A stretch of DNA of 64,000 nt from an uncultured Actinomycetes bacterium (GTDB lineage: Bacteria > Actinomycetota > Actinomycetes > Nanopelagicales > Nanopelagicaceae), in assembly GCA_903827945.1 (NCBI GenBank), contig CAIKKN010000019.1:1-64000 (forward strand), given 5' to 3'. Of the stretch, positions 17,275 to 25,204 are shown one piece after another; position 1 is the stretch's first letter; every line of letters begins with the position of its first letter. The notes under the pieces were generated by a model, which was given only the letters and a program-made list of their open reading frames with translations, had not been told where the DNA came from and did not search any database. A program made the translations under genes and the position numbers.

Positions 17275-18092
17275 GCATTCCTGGGAAGCGCCCAAAATTA
17301 ATTGGAACCGATCTTGACGGCACGATTGTTCGAGATTACTCAGGAGTTTCAAAGCGCACCGTAGAAGCTTTCCAACGCGCTCACGAAATGGGTATTGAAA
17401 TCTTTTATGTGACAGGCCGACCTCCAAGATGGATGCCTGAGATTCGAGAGACTTTCGGTCTTGGAAATGCGATTTGTGCAAACGGCGCAATTTTATTCGA
17501 CCTTATGAACGATCGAGTGTTGGAAGAGTGGTTAATGCCAATTGACGAGCAGAAGGAAGTTGTAAAAATTCTTCGTCAACATATTCCAAATATTTCTTTT
17601 GCAATCGAGTACAACAATGAGTTTCATCACGAGGTCGCATATGTTCCTCGTTGGGACGTCGGAGTTGATTTAGCACCAGTAGAGAAAATTGAAGAAAAGA
17701 TGACACAGCCAGCTTTTAAGATGCTTGCGCGTTGCTCTAACTACGACCTCACATCAGATCAAATGCTTCTTATCGCTCATCAAGTGGTTGGGGAATTAGC
17801 AACCGTTACGCACTCCAATCCATCTGAATCAATTCTGGAAATTTCAGCAATCGGCGTAAGTAAAGGTGAAACTCTTTCCAAGATGGCAGCTCGAGCTGGG
17901 ATTGGTCCAGAAGATGCCGTCACATTTGGGGATAATCCAAATGATTTCTCAATGCTGCGATGGGCTCATCGTTCATGGGCTATGGGCGATGCCCACCCTG
18001 AGACGAAGAATCACGCGAAATCTGTGGCCGATCTGCATACAGAAGATGGCGTCGCGAAGGTGATTGAGCAACTGCTCGAACTGCCTGAATAG
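17271..18092 (+). CDS. Cof-type HAD-superfamily phosphatase
   Basis: Likely hydrolyses a small phosphorylated metabolite. The 273-residue product has HAD motif I (GTDLDGTIV, near residue 13), motif II (YVTGRPPR), a class IIB cap in the middle, a Lys in GVSKGETL and motif IV ([13 protein letters not shown]). This is the Cof/YbiV plan. The substrate is unknown; such enzymes are often broad. It is translationally coupled to serS by an ATGA overlap, a recurrent arrangement in Actinobacteria. Confidence 0.88.
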   Translation: MSIPGKRPKLIGTDLDGTIVRDYSGVSKRTVEAFQRAHEMGIEIFYVTGRPPRWMPEIRETFGLGNAICANGAILFDLMNDRVLEEWLMPIDEQKEVVKILRQHIPNISFAIEYNNEFHHEVAYVPRWDVGVDLAPVEKIEEKMTQPAFKMLARCSNYDLTSDQMLLIAHQVVGELATVTHSNPSESILEISAIGVSKGETLSKMAARAGIGPEDAVTFGDNPNDFSMLRWAHRSWAMGDAHPETKNHAKSVADLHTEDGVAKVIEQLLELPE

Positions 18093-18131
18093 AATTTTGA
18101 GTACTTCCACTCAGCCGGTAAGTTTGCCCAC

Positions 18132-18217
18132 GGAGGGCTCGCATAGCGGCCGAGTGCACCGGTCTTGAAAACCGGCAAGGGAAACCTTCGTGGGTTCAAA
18201 TCCCACGCCCTCCGCCA
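18132..18217 (+). tRNA. tRNA-Ser (anticodon TGA)
   Basis: The acceptor stem pairs GGAGGGC (18132-18138) with GCCCTCC (18207-18213). The anticodon stem CCGGT/ACCGG encloses CTTGAAA, with anticodon TGA at 18166-18168. A long variable arm (AAGGGAAACCTT) marks class II, and the T arm is GTGGG-TTCAAAT-CCCAC. CCA is encoded at 18215-18217. It lies downstream of serS and a HAD gene. Confidence 0.96.
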
Positions 18218-18235
18218 GTAAAAGGAATAAAGCAA

Positions 18236-18272
18236 GCGCAGGTGGCTGACTTCACAGCCCCTGCGCCTCTTT
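18236..18272 (+). terminator. Likely intrinsic terminator after tRNA-Ser
   Basis: A 12-bp stem with one bulged T (GCGCAGG and GGCTG pairing with CAGCC and CCTGCGC, ending at 18266) is followed by CTCTTT. The T tract is imperfect. It separates the tRNA from the sdh genes. Confidence 0.7.
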
Positions 18273-18291
18273 CTATCTAGCGCGTATCTCG

Positions 18292-19116
18292 ATGGCTCGG
18301 CAGAATTACGCCATGGCTACAGGCGTATTTTCTCAAGGACGAGCAAAGATTTCCGAGCGCACGTTGCGCACCGACAAATGGTGGATTCAACCCCTCATCA
18401 CCTTTGGGGTTCTCTTCTCATTTATTATTTATGCAACATGGCGCGCATTTGAAGGTGCGCACTATTACGCAGAACCTCTGATTTCTCCTTTCTATTCACC
18501 GTGCCTCACAACCGACTGTGTAAACGGTTCTTCACTTCTTGGAACTCCATTCGGCCACATTGTCCTATTTGGAATGGCGCTCTCACCCGCATTTATTATT
18601 TTGATCTTCCCTCTCGGATTCCGAATGACTTGTTATTACTATCGCAAGGCTTACTTCCGTTCCTTCTGGATGTCTCCGCCTGCATGTGCAGTTGCTGAGC
18701 CTCATGCTAAGTACACGGGAGAAACAAAAGCACCATTGATCGTAAACAATGGTCACCGCTATTTCTTTTACATTGGTTTAGTTTTTAACACACTCCTTAC
18801 TATTGATGCATTTCTCGCATTTAAAAATCCACAAGGCCAATGGGGCCATATGAGCATCGGAACTGTTGTGCTTCTCTTGAACGCAACATTCTTATGGGGC
18901 TATTCCGCTTCATGTCACTCATGTCGCCACGCGATTGGTGGTCGACTTCGCCACTTCTCCAAACATCCAATCCGCTATAAGGCTTGGACAATCGTTACTA
19001 AACTCAATACAAAACATCAGAATTTTGCTTGGGTCTCTTTGATCTGGGTTGCATTCTCTGATTTCTTTGTACGTATGGTTTCACTTCACCCAACCTGGAA
19101 TAAATACTTCTTTTAA
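18292..19116 (+). CDS. sdhC: Succinate dehydrogenase membrane-anchor subunit
   Basis: Anchors the SdhAB dimer and passes electrons to quinone. The 274-residue product has about five membrane segments and many His residues. It matches in size and position the single large anchor of the actinobacterial Sdh1 operon (M. tuberculosis Rv0249c type), not the paired short SdhC/SdhD. Notable features are WWIQPLITF near the start, FYSPCLTTDC and the late SCHSCRHAIGG motif. A second start at 18313 is possible, because CAGAAT ends 6 bases before it. It leads an sdhC-A-B order. Confidence 0.85.
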   Translation: MARQNYAMATGVFSQGRAKISERTLRTDKWWIQPLITFGVLFSFIIYATWRAFEGAHYYAEPLISPFYSPCLTTDCVNGSSLLGTPFGHIVLFGMALSPAFIILIFPLGFRMTCYYYRKAYFRSFWMSPPACAVAEPHAKYTGETKAPLIVNNGHRYFFYIGLVFNTLLTIDAFLAFKNPQGQWGHMSIGTVVLLLNATFLWGYSASCHSCRHAIGGRLRHFSKHPIRYKAWTIVTKLNTKHQNFAWVSLIWVAFSDFFVRMVSLHPTWNKYFF

Positions 19117-19130
19117 TCGGAGCTAATGAC

Positions 19131-21011
19131 ATGACACTTGAAAAACATAAGTACGACGTCGTCATTATTGGCGCCGGTGGAGCAGGATTACGCGCGGCTG
19201 TAGAAGCGCGTGAAGCTGGTCTCTCTGTTGCAATCGTCTGCAAATCCTTGTTTGGCAAAGCCCACACCGTAATGGCCGAAGGCGGCGCCGCTGCTTCAAT
19301 GGGTAACGTCAATGACAACGATAATTGGATGGTTCACTTCCGTGACACCATGCGCGGAGGCAAATTCCTCAATCATTACCGTATGGCTGAACTACATGCC
19401 AAAGAGGCCCCCGATCGTATTTGGGAGCTTGAAATGTGGGGAGCGCTCTTTGATCGCACAAATGAAGGCAAGATTTCTCAGCGCAATTTTGGTGGGCACG
19501 AGTACCCAAGACTTGCTCACGTAGGAGATCGTACCGGTCTTGAACTTATTCGCACTATGCAACAGCGCATCGTTGCTCTTCAGCAACAAGATGCAAAAGA
19601 GCATGGCGATGCAGAGAAGAATATGAAAGTTTTTGCTGAAGTAACAATCACTGAGATTCTCAAAGAGAATGGCAAGATTGCTGGAGCGTACGGATATCGC
19701 CGCGAATCTGGTTCCGAAGTTCTATTTCAAGCTCCTGCAGTTGTAATCGCAACCGGTGGAGTCGGTAAGACATTTAAAATTACTTCCAATTCTTGGGAAG
19801 GCACGGGAGATGGTCACGCCCTGGCGTTGAAAGCCGGAGCGAACTTAGTTGATATGGAATTTTTGCAATTCCATCCAACAGGAATGGTTTGGCCGCTTTC
19901 TGTTAAGGGAATTCTTGTTACAGAGTCTGTTCGCGGAGAAGGCGGAATCCTCACAAATTCACTCGGTGAACGTTTCATGTTCAAATACATCCCGGATGTG
20001 TTTATTGATAAGTATGCCGATAACGAAGCGGAAGCCGACCGTTGGTATGAAGATCAAGACAACAACCGCCGCCCACCTGAACTTCTTCCACGTGATGAAG
20101 TTGCTCGCGCGATTAACAGCGAAGTAAAAGCAGGGCGTGGAACAGAACATGGCGGAGTATTCCTCGATGTTTCAAAGCGTTTATCTGCAGAAGTAATTAA
20201 GAAGCGTCTGCCTTCAATGTGGCACCAGTTCTATGAACTAGCTGGAGTAGATATCACAAAGGAGCCAATGGAAGTTGGTCCAACGTGTCACTACGTTATG
20301 GGCGGAGTTGAAGTAGAGCCAGATAGCGCTGCCGCAGTTGGCGTTCCTGGACTCTTTGCAGCTGGCGAGGTTGCCGGCGGAATGCATGGTTCTAATCGAC
20401 TTGGTGGAAATTCACTGACCGATCTATTGGTATTTGGACGTCGTGCCGGTAAAGGCGCCGCTGATTACGTTAAAGCTAATGGCGCAAACCCAGTGAGTGA
20501 TGCCGCTATTGAAAAAGCAGCAGCAAAAATTGAGGCACCATTTACAAGCACAGGCGGAGAAAATGCTTACACCTTGCACCAGGAACTACAGGAGATCACA
20601 CATAACCTTGTAGGAATTATTCGTACCGGAGCGGAATTGACGGAAGCTATTGAAAAAATTGCTGACATCCGCAGACGAAGCGGCAATATCTCTGTAACCG
20701 GTGATCGTAAATTCAATCCAGGATTCCATCTGGCTTTCGACCTCGACAATATGTTGCTCGTTGCCGAGAGCACTGCGAAATCTGCTCTACTTCGTGAGGA
20801 ATCACGAGGCGGACACACTCGCGATGATTTCCCAGGAATGAATTCAACCTGGCGCCAGGTCAATCACATCTCTAGCTTTGATGGAGATAAAGTGAGAATT
20901 AAATCCCAACCACTACCAGTACTTCCTAAAGAGCTCTTTGATCTCTTTGATGTACACGAACTTGAGAAGTACATGACATCGGCTGAAATTGCGAAAGGTG
21001 GTTCCAACTAA
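19131..21011 (+). CDS. sdhA: Succinate dehydrogenase flavoprotein subunit
   Basis: Oxidises succinate to fumarate with covalent FAD. The 626-residue product starts with the dinucleotide-binding motif VVIIGAGGAGLRAA, has H45 in KAHTVMAEGG as the expected FAD-attachment His, and carries QFHPTGMVWP, TESVRGEGG and the late GNSLTDLLVFGRRAG block. The C-terminal helical domain is complete. It begins 14 bases after sdhC and shares one base with sdhB (TAATG). The sequence is of the type grouped with actinobacterial Sdh1. Confidence 0.95.
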   Translation: MTLEKHKYDVVIIGAGGAGLRAAVEAREAGLSVAIVCKSLFGKAHTVMAEGGAAASMGNVNDNDNWMVHFRDTMRGGKFLNHYRMAELHAKEAPDRIWELEMWGALFDRTNEGKISQRNFGGHEYPRLAHVGDRTGLELIRTMQQRIVALQQQDAKEHGDAEKNMKVFAEVTITEILKENGKIAGAYGYRRESGSEVLFQAPAVVIATGGVGKTFKITSNSWEGTGDGHALALKAGANLVDMEFLQFHPTGMVWPLSVKGILVTESVRGEGGILTNSLGERFMFKYIPDVFIDKYADNEAEADRWYEDQDNNRRPPELLPRDEVARAINSEVKAGRGTEHGGVFLDVSKRLSAEVIKKRLPSMWHQFYELAGVDITKEPMEVGPTCHYVMGGVEVEPDSAAAVGVPGLFAAGEVAGGMHGSNRLGGNSLTDLLVFGRRAGKGAADYVKANGANPVSDAAIEKAAAKIEAPFTSTGGENAYTLHQELQEITHNLVGIIRTGAELTEAIEKIADIRRRSGNISVTGDRKFNPGFHLAFDLDNMLLVAESTAKSALLREESRGGHTRDDFPGMNSTWRQVNHISSFDGDKVRIKSQPLPVLPKELFDLFDVHELEKYMTSAEIAKGGSN

Positions 21012-21772
21012 TGGCACGCACACTCAAACTTAGAATTTGGCGCGGCGATGACAAGACCGGTGGTCTTCAAGATGTCACCGTTGAGGCAAACCATGGCGAA
21101 GTAGTTCTCGACATCATTCATCGTGTTCAAGCAACACAGATGGGTGACCTTGCTGTTCGCTGGAATTGCAAAGCGGGTAAGTGTGGCTCTTGCTCAATGG
21201 AAATTAACGGAAAACCACGTCTTGCTTGCATGACACAGGTTGCCTCATATCCTGAAGACGAAGTCATCACCATTACTCCACTTCGCGCATTCCCAGTGAT
21301 TAAAGATCTTGTTACAGATGTATCTTTCAATTACAAGAAAGCTATGGAGATTCCTGCGGTCGTTATGCCAGAGGGCATGAAGCCAGGAGAGCCACGCATG
21401 CAGCAAGTCGATGTGGAGCGCTCACAAGAGTTCCGTAAATGCATTGAATGTTTCTTGTGTCAGAACACTTGTCACGTAATTCGCGATCATGAAGAGAACA
21501 AAAAATCATTTTCTGGTCCACGATTCTTCATCCGTATTGCTGAACTCGATATGCACCCATTGGACATGCTCCGTAATCGCAAGAAGACGGCTCAAGAAGA
21601 GCACGGTCTCGGTTTTTGTAATATCACCAAGTGCTGCACTGAGGTTTGCCCAGAGCACATCAAGATCACCGACAACGCCATCATCCCTATGAAGGAGCGC
21701 GTTGCAGACGAGAAGTACGACCCAGTTCGTTGGCTCGGTTCAAAAATTCGCCGTCGCGAGGAAGTGCTTTAA
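21011..21772 (+). CDS. sdhB: Succinate dehydrogenase iron-sulfur subunit
   Basis: Carries electrons from SdhA to the membrane anchor. The 253-residue product has the plant-type 2Fe-2S cysteines in CKAGKCGSC and a following Cys in LACM, then two ferredoxin-like clusters: CIECFLCQNTC and CNITKCCTEVCP. Length and cysteine spacing fit the family. The ATG overlaps the sdhA stop by one base, so translation is coupled. It ends the sdhC-A-B unit. Confidence 0.95.
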   Translation: MARTLKLRIWRGDDKTGGLQDVTVEANHGEVVLDIIHRVQATQMGDLAVRWNCKAGKCGSCSMEINGKPRLACMTQVASYPEDEVITITPLRAFPVIKDLVTDVSFNYKKAMEIPAVVMPEGMKPGEPRMQQVDVERSQEFRKCIECFLCQNTCHVIRDHEENKKSFSGPRFFIRIAELDMHPLDMLRNRKKTAQEEHGLGFCNITKCCTEVCPEHIKITDNAIIPMKERVADEKYDPVRWLGSKIRRREEVL

Positions 21773-21783
21773 TAGCAATCTAG

Positions 21784-21789
21784 TACCCT
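21784..21789 (+). promoter_or_regulatory. Leaderless -10 for the holin-fold protein gene
   Basis: TACCCT ends 6 bases before the ATG at 21796, within the 23-base gap after sdhB. GAGGA next to the ATG is too close to act as a normal Shine-Dalgarno. Confidence 0.5.
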
Positions 21790-21795
21790 TGAGGA

Positions 21796-22158
21796 ATGAA
21801 ACTATTCATTCGTTGGGCGGTAATGGCACTGTCTGTTTGGGTTTCCACTTTGGTTATCCCTGGCATAAAAGTTCATGGTGGTGCATGGAGTTATTTCTGG
21901 GTCGCTTTAGTATTCGGATTAATTAATACCTTCATTGGATCCTTGCTTAAGGTATTAACACTTCCTGCAGTTATCCTCTCGTTAGGTCTCTTCATCTGGG
22001 TAATTAATGCAGCAATGTTGGAATTAACCGCACGCTGGAGCACAGCTCTCGACATTACGAGTTTCTGGTCTGCTCTCTTCGCAGCACTAATTATTAGCGT
22101 TGTTTCTTCAATGTTGAATCGCACCGTGAAGAAAGTAGGCGGGGCAGATAAATATTAA
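21796..22158 (+). CDS. Four-helix membrane protein of the holin superfamily IV (YvlD-like)
   Basis: The 120-residue product has four hydrophobic segments and the motifs WVALVFGLINTFIGSLLKVLTLP and SLGLFIWVINAAML typical of Phage_holin_4_2 family proteins. Chromosomal members are widespread in Actinobacteria and Firmicutes, and most have no link to phage. The function is unknown; some are linked to envelope stress. No phage gene is near. Its stop codon overlaps the probable ATT start of the following crcB gene. Confidence 0.82.
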   Translation: MKLFIRWAVMALSVWVSTLVIPGIKVHGGAWSYFWVALVFGLINTFIGSLLKVLTLPAVILSLGLFIWVINAAMLELTARWSTALDITSFWSALFAALIISVVSSMLNRTVKKVGGADKY

Positions 22159-22531
22159 AAGCGTTGCTGTTGTTTCACTAGGCGGCATTGTTGGTTCCCT
22201 CGCACGATGGGGCGCCTCACTTCTTTTTGTAGATAAAGGGTTTCCTTGGGCAACCTTGCTAGTCAATTACATTGGATCTGCTGTTCTTATGACGCTTCTT
22301 CTTTTTGTTCGCCACCATAAGAGTCCAAAATGGTGGTGGCGTCCGGCGCTTGGCGCAGGTTTTTGCGGAGGATTTACAACATATTCAGCATTTGCGCTAA
22401 AGATAGATCAATACTTTCAAGTTCATAATTATGGTTCGGCTCTAACGTATGCACTTGCTTCACTTTTAGGAACTTATCTCATAGTCCTAGTAACTCACGA
22501 AGCCCTTAAGAATAAGTGGGTTAAGCCATGA
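22154..22531 (+). CDS. crcB: CrcB fluoride channel subunit 1, probable ATT start
   Basis: Fluoride exporter subunit. The reading frame is open from 22139, and the conserved N-terminus with SLGGIVGSLARW is encoded before the first ordinary start codon (TTG at 22256). A protein from that TTG would lack the first membrane helix and the G-x-x-R motif. No ATG, GTG or TTG lies in frame between 22139 and 22256, so initiation is assigned to ATT at 22154, overlapping the previous stop (ATTAA); ATA at 22148 is the alternative. GGCGGGG lies about 9 bases before the ATT. The product would be 125 residues, with the channel motif GFCGGFTTYSAF. Confidence 0.75.
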   Translation: MKSVAVVSLGGIVGSLARWGASLLFVDKGFPWATLLVNYIGSAVLMTLLLFVRHHKSPKWWWRPALGAGFCGGFTTYSAFALKIDQYFQVHNYGSALTYALASLLGTYLIVLVTHEALKNKWVKP

Positions 22532-22872
22532 GAGCCATATTTGTTGCACTAGGCGCTGGAATAGGAGCGCCACTTCGATATCTCATTGATCAAGAAGTGA
22601 AGAAATTGCATCGATCATTGATTCCTGTTGAAACACTTTTCATTAATACAGTTGGGTCATTTGTCCTAGGGTTGATGATTAATTCTCATGGAAATTGGCT
22701 TTTAATCATTGGAACAGGTTTCGCAGGCGCATTTACAACATGGTCTACATTTGCAGTTGAAACTCATCACTTGCTCAAACATAAACATAGAAAAAAGGCA
22801 CTTTTGTACTTAGCGCTAACTCTCGTATGTGGAATCAGCGCAGCGGCTCTTGGTGTAAAACTAGCGAGCTAG
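22528..22872 (+). CDS. crcB: CrcB fluoride channel subunit 2
   Basis: Second CrcB/Fluc subunit, 114 residues with four membrane segments. It has GAGIGAPLRYLID at the start, NTVGSFVLGL in helix 2 and GFAGAFTTWSTFAVE in helix 3, the fluoride-pathway region. It overlaps the first crcB gene as ATGA. Adjacent unequal copies usually form an antiparallel heterodimer that lowers cytoplasmic fluoride. No fluoride riboswitch is visible upstream. The 3' end overlaps the convergent pepP gene by 12 bases. Confidence 0.92.
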   Translation: MRAIFVALGAGIGAPLRYLIDQEVKKLHRSLIPVETLFINTVGSFVLGLMINSHGNWLLIIGTGFAGAFTTWSTFAVETHHLLKHKHRKKALLYLALTLVCGISAAALGVKLAS

Positions 22873-24315
22873 CTTCTTAACCCACTTTTCGATTGCATCT
22901 GGAGTTCTTGGAATTCCCGCGCTGAGATTTATATTTCCATCTTTTGTCACAAGAATGTCATCTTCAATGCGAACGCCAATTCCACGATATTCAGGGGGCA
23001 CAAACTCATCATCAGGATGAATATAGATTCCTGGCTCAACCGTCAAGATCATGCCAGGCTCCAACTTTGCCAACGTGTAATTCTCACGTCGTGCTTGCGC
23101 GCAATCGTGCACGTCGATGCCCAGCATATGTCCGGTGCTATGTGGCATCCATCGGCGATGTAGTCCACTCGTTGCCTTTAAAGATTCCTCGGGAGGTAAC
23201 GGTAGTACGCCAAGTTGCGCCATCCCATACGCCACAACGCGCATGGCAGCCTTATGAAAATCTCCAAAGTCCGCCCCTGGCTTCACAGCTTTAATACCAG
23301 CGTCGGCCGCTTCAAGAACAATCTCATATATGCGGCGTTGTTCCTTTGAAAACTTTCCATTGATGGGAACAGTGCGAGTGATATCTGCCGTGTAATAAGC
23401 ATCAGTTTCCGCCCCGGCATCAATAAGGATTAGATCACCCTTCTTAACTTGGCCATCATTTCTGATCCAATGGAGGATGCAGGCGTGGGATCCTGAAGCA
23501 ACAATTGATGGGTATCCGATGTCATTTCCTTCAACGCGGGCACGGCTAAAGAATGCACCCTCAATAACGCGCTCACCCTTTGGTGATTTGATTGCTTCTG
23601 GAAATACTTTCAACATATCATCAAAGCCACGAGCTGTTGTTGCGATTGCTTTTTTCATTTCCGAAATTTCAAATTCATCTTTTACAAGACGCATCTCGGA
23701 GAGATGAGTAAGAAAATCTTTATCTTGCACTCTCGTTGTTTTAACTATCGCATCAACAATTTTGTCTTCCCCGCGGACGACAAGAACTTTCTTTTTAGTT
23801 TTCAAGAAAGCAGGAAGCGTGTCAATATGACGCACCTTGATTCCGTAGCGCTTTTCTGTCTCTTCTTTGGTCATTCGACGACCAACCCAAAATTCACCAT
23901 GTCTGGAATTACGGAAGAATTCATCTTCATCGCGAGGGGAACGCGGGTGAATGAAGAGAAGTGCATCATGTCCTGATTTAGACGGCTCTAGGACTAATAC
24001 TGAATCTGGTACCACATCATCGGCACTGATGCCGGTGAACCATGCAAATGCAGAATGCGCGCGAAACTGGTAATCACTGTCATTTGAGCGAACCTTTAAA
24101 TTCCCTGCCGGGATTACCAAACGAACGCCTTTATATGCTTTTGATAATTTTGCACGACGCTTTTTTGTAAATGGCACAGCTGCATGCGCAGTTATACCCT
24201 TCAGTGGAGAAGGTGCCCACCCTTGCGACATAAAGGTGAGGTGATCTGTAGATGGTGGAATGTCATGAAGGCGAGTGCCCTTGTTTTTGAAAGGCGAGTC
24301 TTTTACTGATTTCAT
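22861..24315 (-). CDS. pepP: Xaa-Pro aminopeptidase (M24B)
   Basis: Removes N-terminal residues preceding proline. The 484-residue product has an N-terminal creatinase-like domain (about 40-220) and a pita-bread catalytic domain with the metal ligands in LIDAGAETDAYYTADITRT, HSTGHMLGIDVHD, TVEPGIYIHPDD and VRIEDDILVT. This set of two Asp, one His and two Glu is complete. It overlaps the aroE stop as ATGA, so it is the second gene of an aroE-pepP unit. Confidence 0.94.
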   Translation of the reverse strand: MKSVKDSPFKNKGTRLHDIPPSTDHLTFMSQGWAPSPLKGITAHAAVPFTKKRRAKLSKAYKGVRLVIPAGNLKVRSNDSDYQFRAHSAFAWFTGISADDVVPDSVLVLEPSKSGHDALLFIHPRSPRDEDEFFRNSRHGEFWVGRRMTKEETEKRYGIKVRHIDTLPAFLKTKKKVLVVRGEDKIVDAIVKTTRVQDKDFLTHLSEMRLVKDEFEISEMKKAIATTARGFDDMLKVFPEAIKSPKGERVIEGAFFSRARVEGNDIGYPSIVASGSHACILHWIRNDGQVKKGDLILIDAGAETDAYYTADITRTVPINGKFSKEQRRIYEIVLEAADAGIKAVKPGADFGDFHKAAMRVVAYGMAQLGVLPLPPEESLKATSGLHRRWMPHSTGHMLGIDVHDCAQARRENYTLAKLEPGMILTVEPGIYIHPDDEFVPPEYRGIGVRIEDDILVTKDGNINLSAGIPRTPDAIEKWVKKLAR

Positions 24316-25160
24316 GCTATTTCCTCCAGAGCATTTCGCATTACAGTTTGATCTGAGTCTAATCCAGTCCAGTACTTGATTCCGATGATTCCTTGGTAAA
24401 CAAGCATTCCAACCCCATCAATTGTGACCGCCCCTCTTTTTGCAGCCTGCTGTAAAAGGTGAGTGTTTGGCGGATTCACAATCACATCAGAAACAACCAT
24501 TCCCGAACGGATTGAATTAAAATCGATATCCAACTCTTTTCCTTCAAATTGTTCCATGCCAATAGTTGTGGCATTAACAATGGCATCCACTTCTGCAGGA
24601 ATCGAAAATTTCGGAGTCCATTGAATAAATTCAGCTGTTGCTGAAGTTCTTGTCCTAATTGTGTCAACTAGATCTTCTCCGCGTTCAATGTTGCGGTTCA
24701 CAACAATGATTTTCTTCGCCTTCACAAGTGCAAGTTCAACTGCTATAGCGCGCGCCGCTCCACCTGCACCGAAAATACATATTGTCTTCCCTTCCGGGCT
24801 TAGAACTTCTGAAAAAGCGGTGAGAAATCCTTTTCCATCTGTATTTTCGCCAATCAACTTTCCATCGCGATTAACCACACAATTCACGGCGCCCATAATG
24901 GATGCAGACTCACCGAGACCATCTAACATTGGGATCACAGAAACTTTATGTGGGGCCGAAAGGTTAAACCCGAGCCAATTCATCGCTCTTGCCCCGTTAA
25001 CGGCGTCTTGCAATCCGTCAGGAAAAACTTCAGTGTTGATATATCGAATATTTAGATTGGCGGCTTTGTATGCCGCTTCAACCATAGCAACTGTTGGATT
25101 GCCATCTGCTGGAGTTGAAAAACTTCCAGTAAGTTTGCTCAAGAAATTGGGTTTGGACAT
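24312..25160 (-). CDS. aroE: Shikimate dehydrogenase family protein
   Basis: Expected to reduce 3-dehydroshikimate to shikimate with NADPH. The 282-residue product has the catalytic Lys in GFNLSAPHK, AVNCVV, and the Asp in GENTDGKGF, followed by a Rossmann domain with IFGAGGAARAIAVELA and NATTIGM. The N-terminal substrate loop reads TGSFSTPADGNPTVAM, which differs from the common HSxSP form, so it belongs to a distinct subgroup. The mRNA is probably leaderless (TATATT ends 6 bases before the ATG). It is followed by pepP. Confidence 0.87.
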   Translation of the reverse strand: MSKPNFLSKLTGSFSTPADGNPTVAMVEAAYKAANLNIRYINTEVFPDGLQDAVNGARAMNWLGFNLSAPHKVSVIPMLDGLGESASIMGAVNCVVNRDGKLIGENTDGKGFLTAFSEVLSPEGKTICIFGAGGAARAIAVELALVKAKKIIVVNRNIERGEDLVDTIRTRTSATAEFIQWTPKFSIPAEVDAIVNATTIGMEQFEGKELDIDFNSIRSGMVVSDVIVNPPNTHLLQQAAKRGAVTIDGVGMLVYQGIIGIKYWTGLDSDQTVMRNALEEIA

Positions 25161-25166
25161 GAATTA

Positions 25167-25172
25167 AATATA
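25167..25172 (-). promoter_or_regulatory. Leaderless -10 for aroE
   Basis: Minus-strand TATATT, close to consensus TATAAT, ends 6 bases before the aroE ATG. The opposite gene begins 45 bases from the aroE start. Confidence 0.6.
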
Positions 25173-25204
25173 ACTTGAATCGAGGTATTACGCTTTAATT
25201 AGCT

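Noticed and set aside
21773-22153. Fluoride riboswitch ahead of the crcB genes
   Set aside because: The gaps are too short and no crcB-motif pseudoknot is visible; the region is coding.
21796-22158. Holin-like protein as a prophage remnant
   Set aside because: The family is common on actinobacterial chromosomes; no integrase, capsid, lysin or attachment site is nearby.
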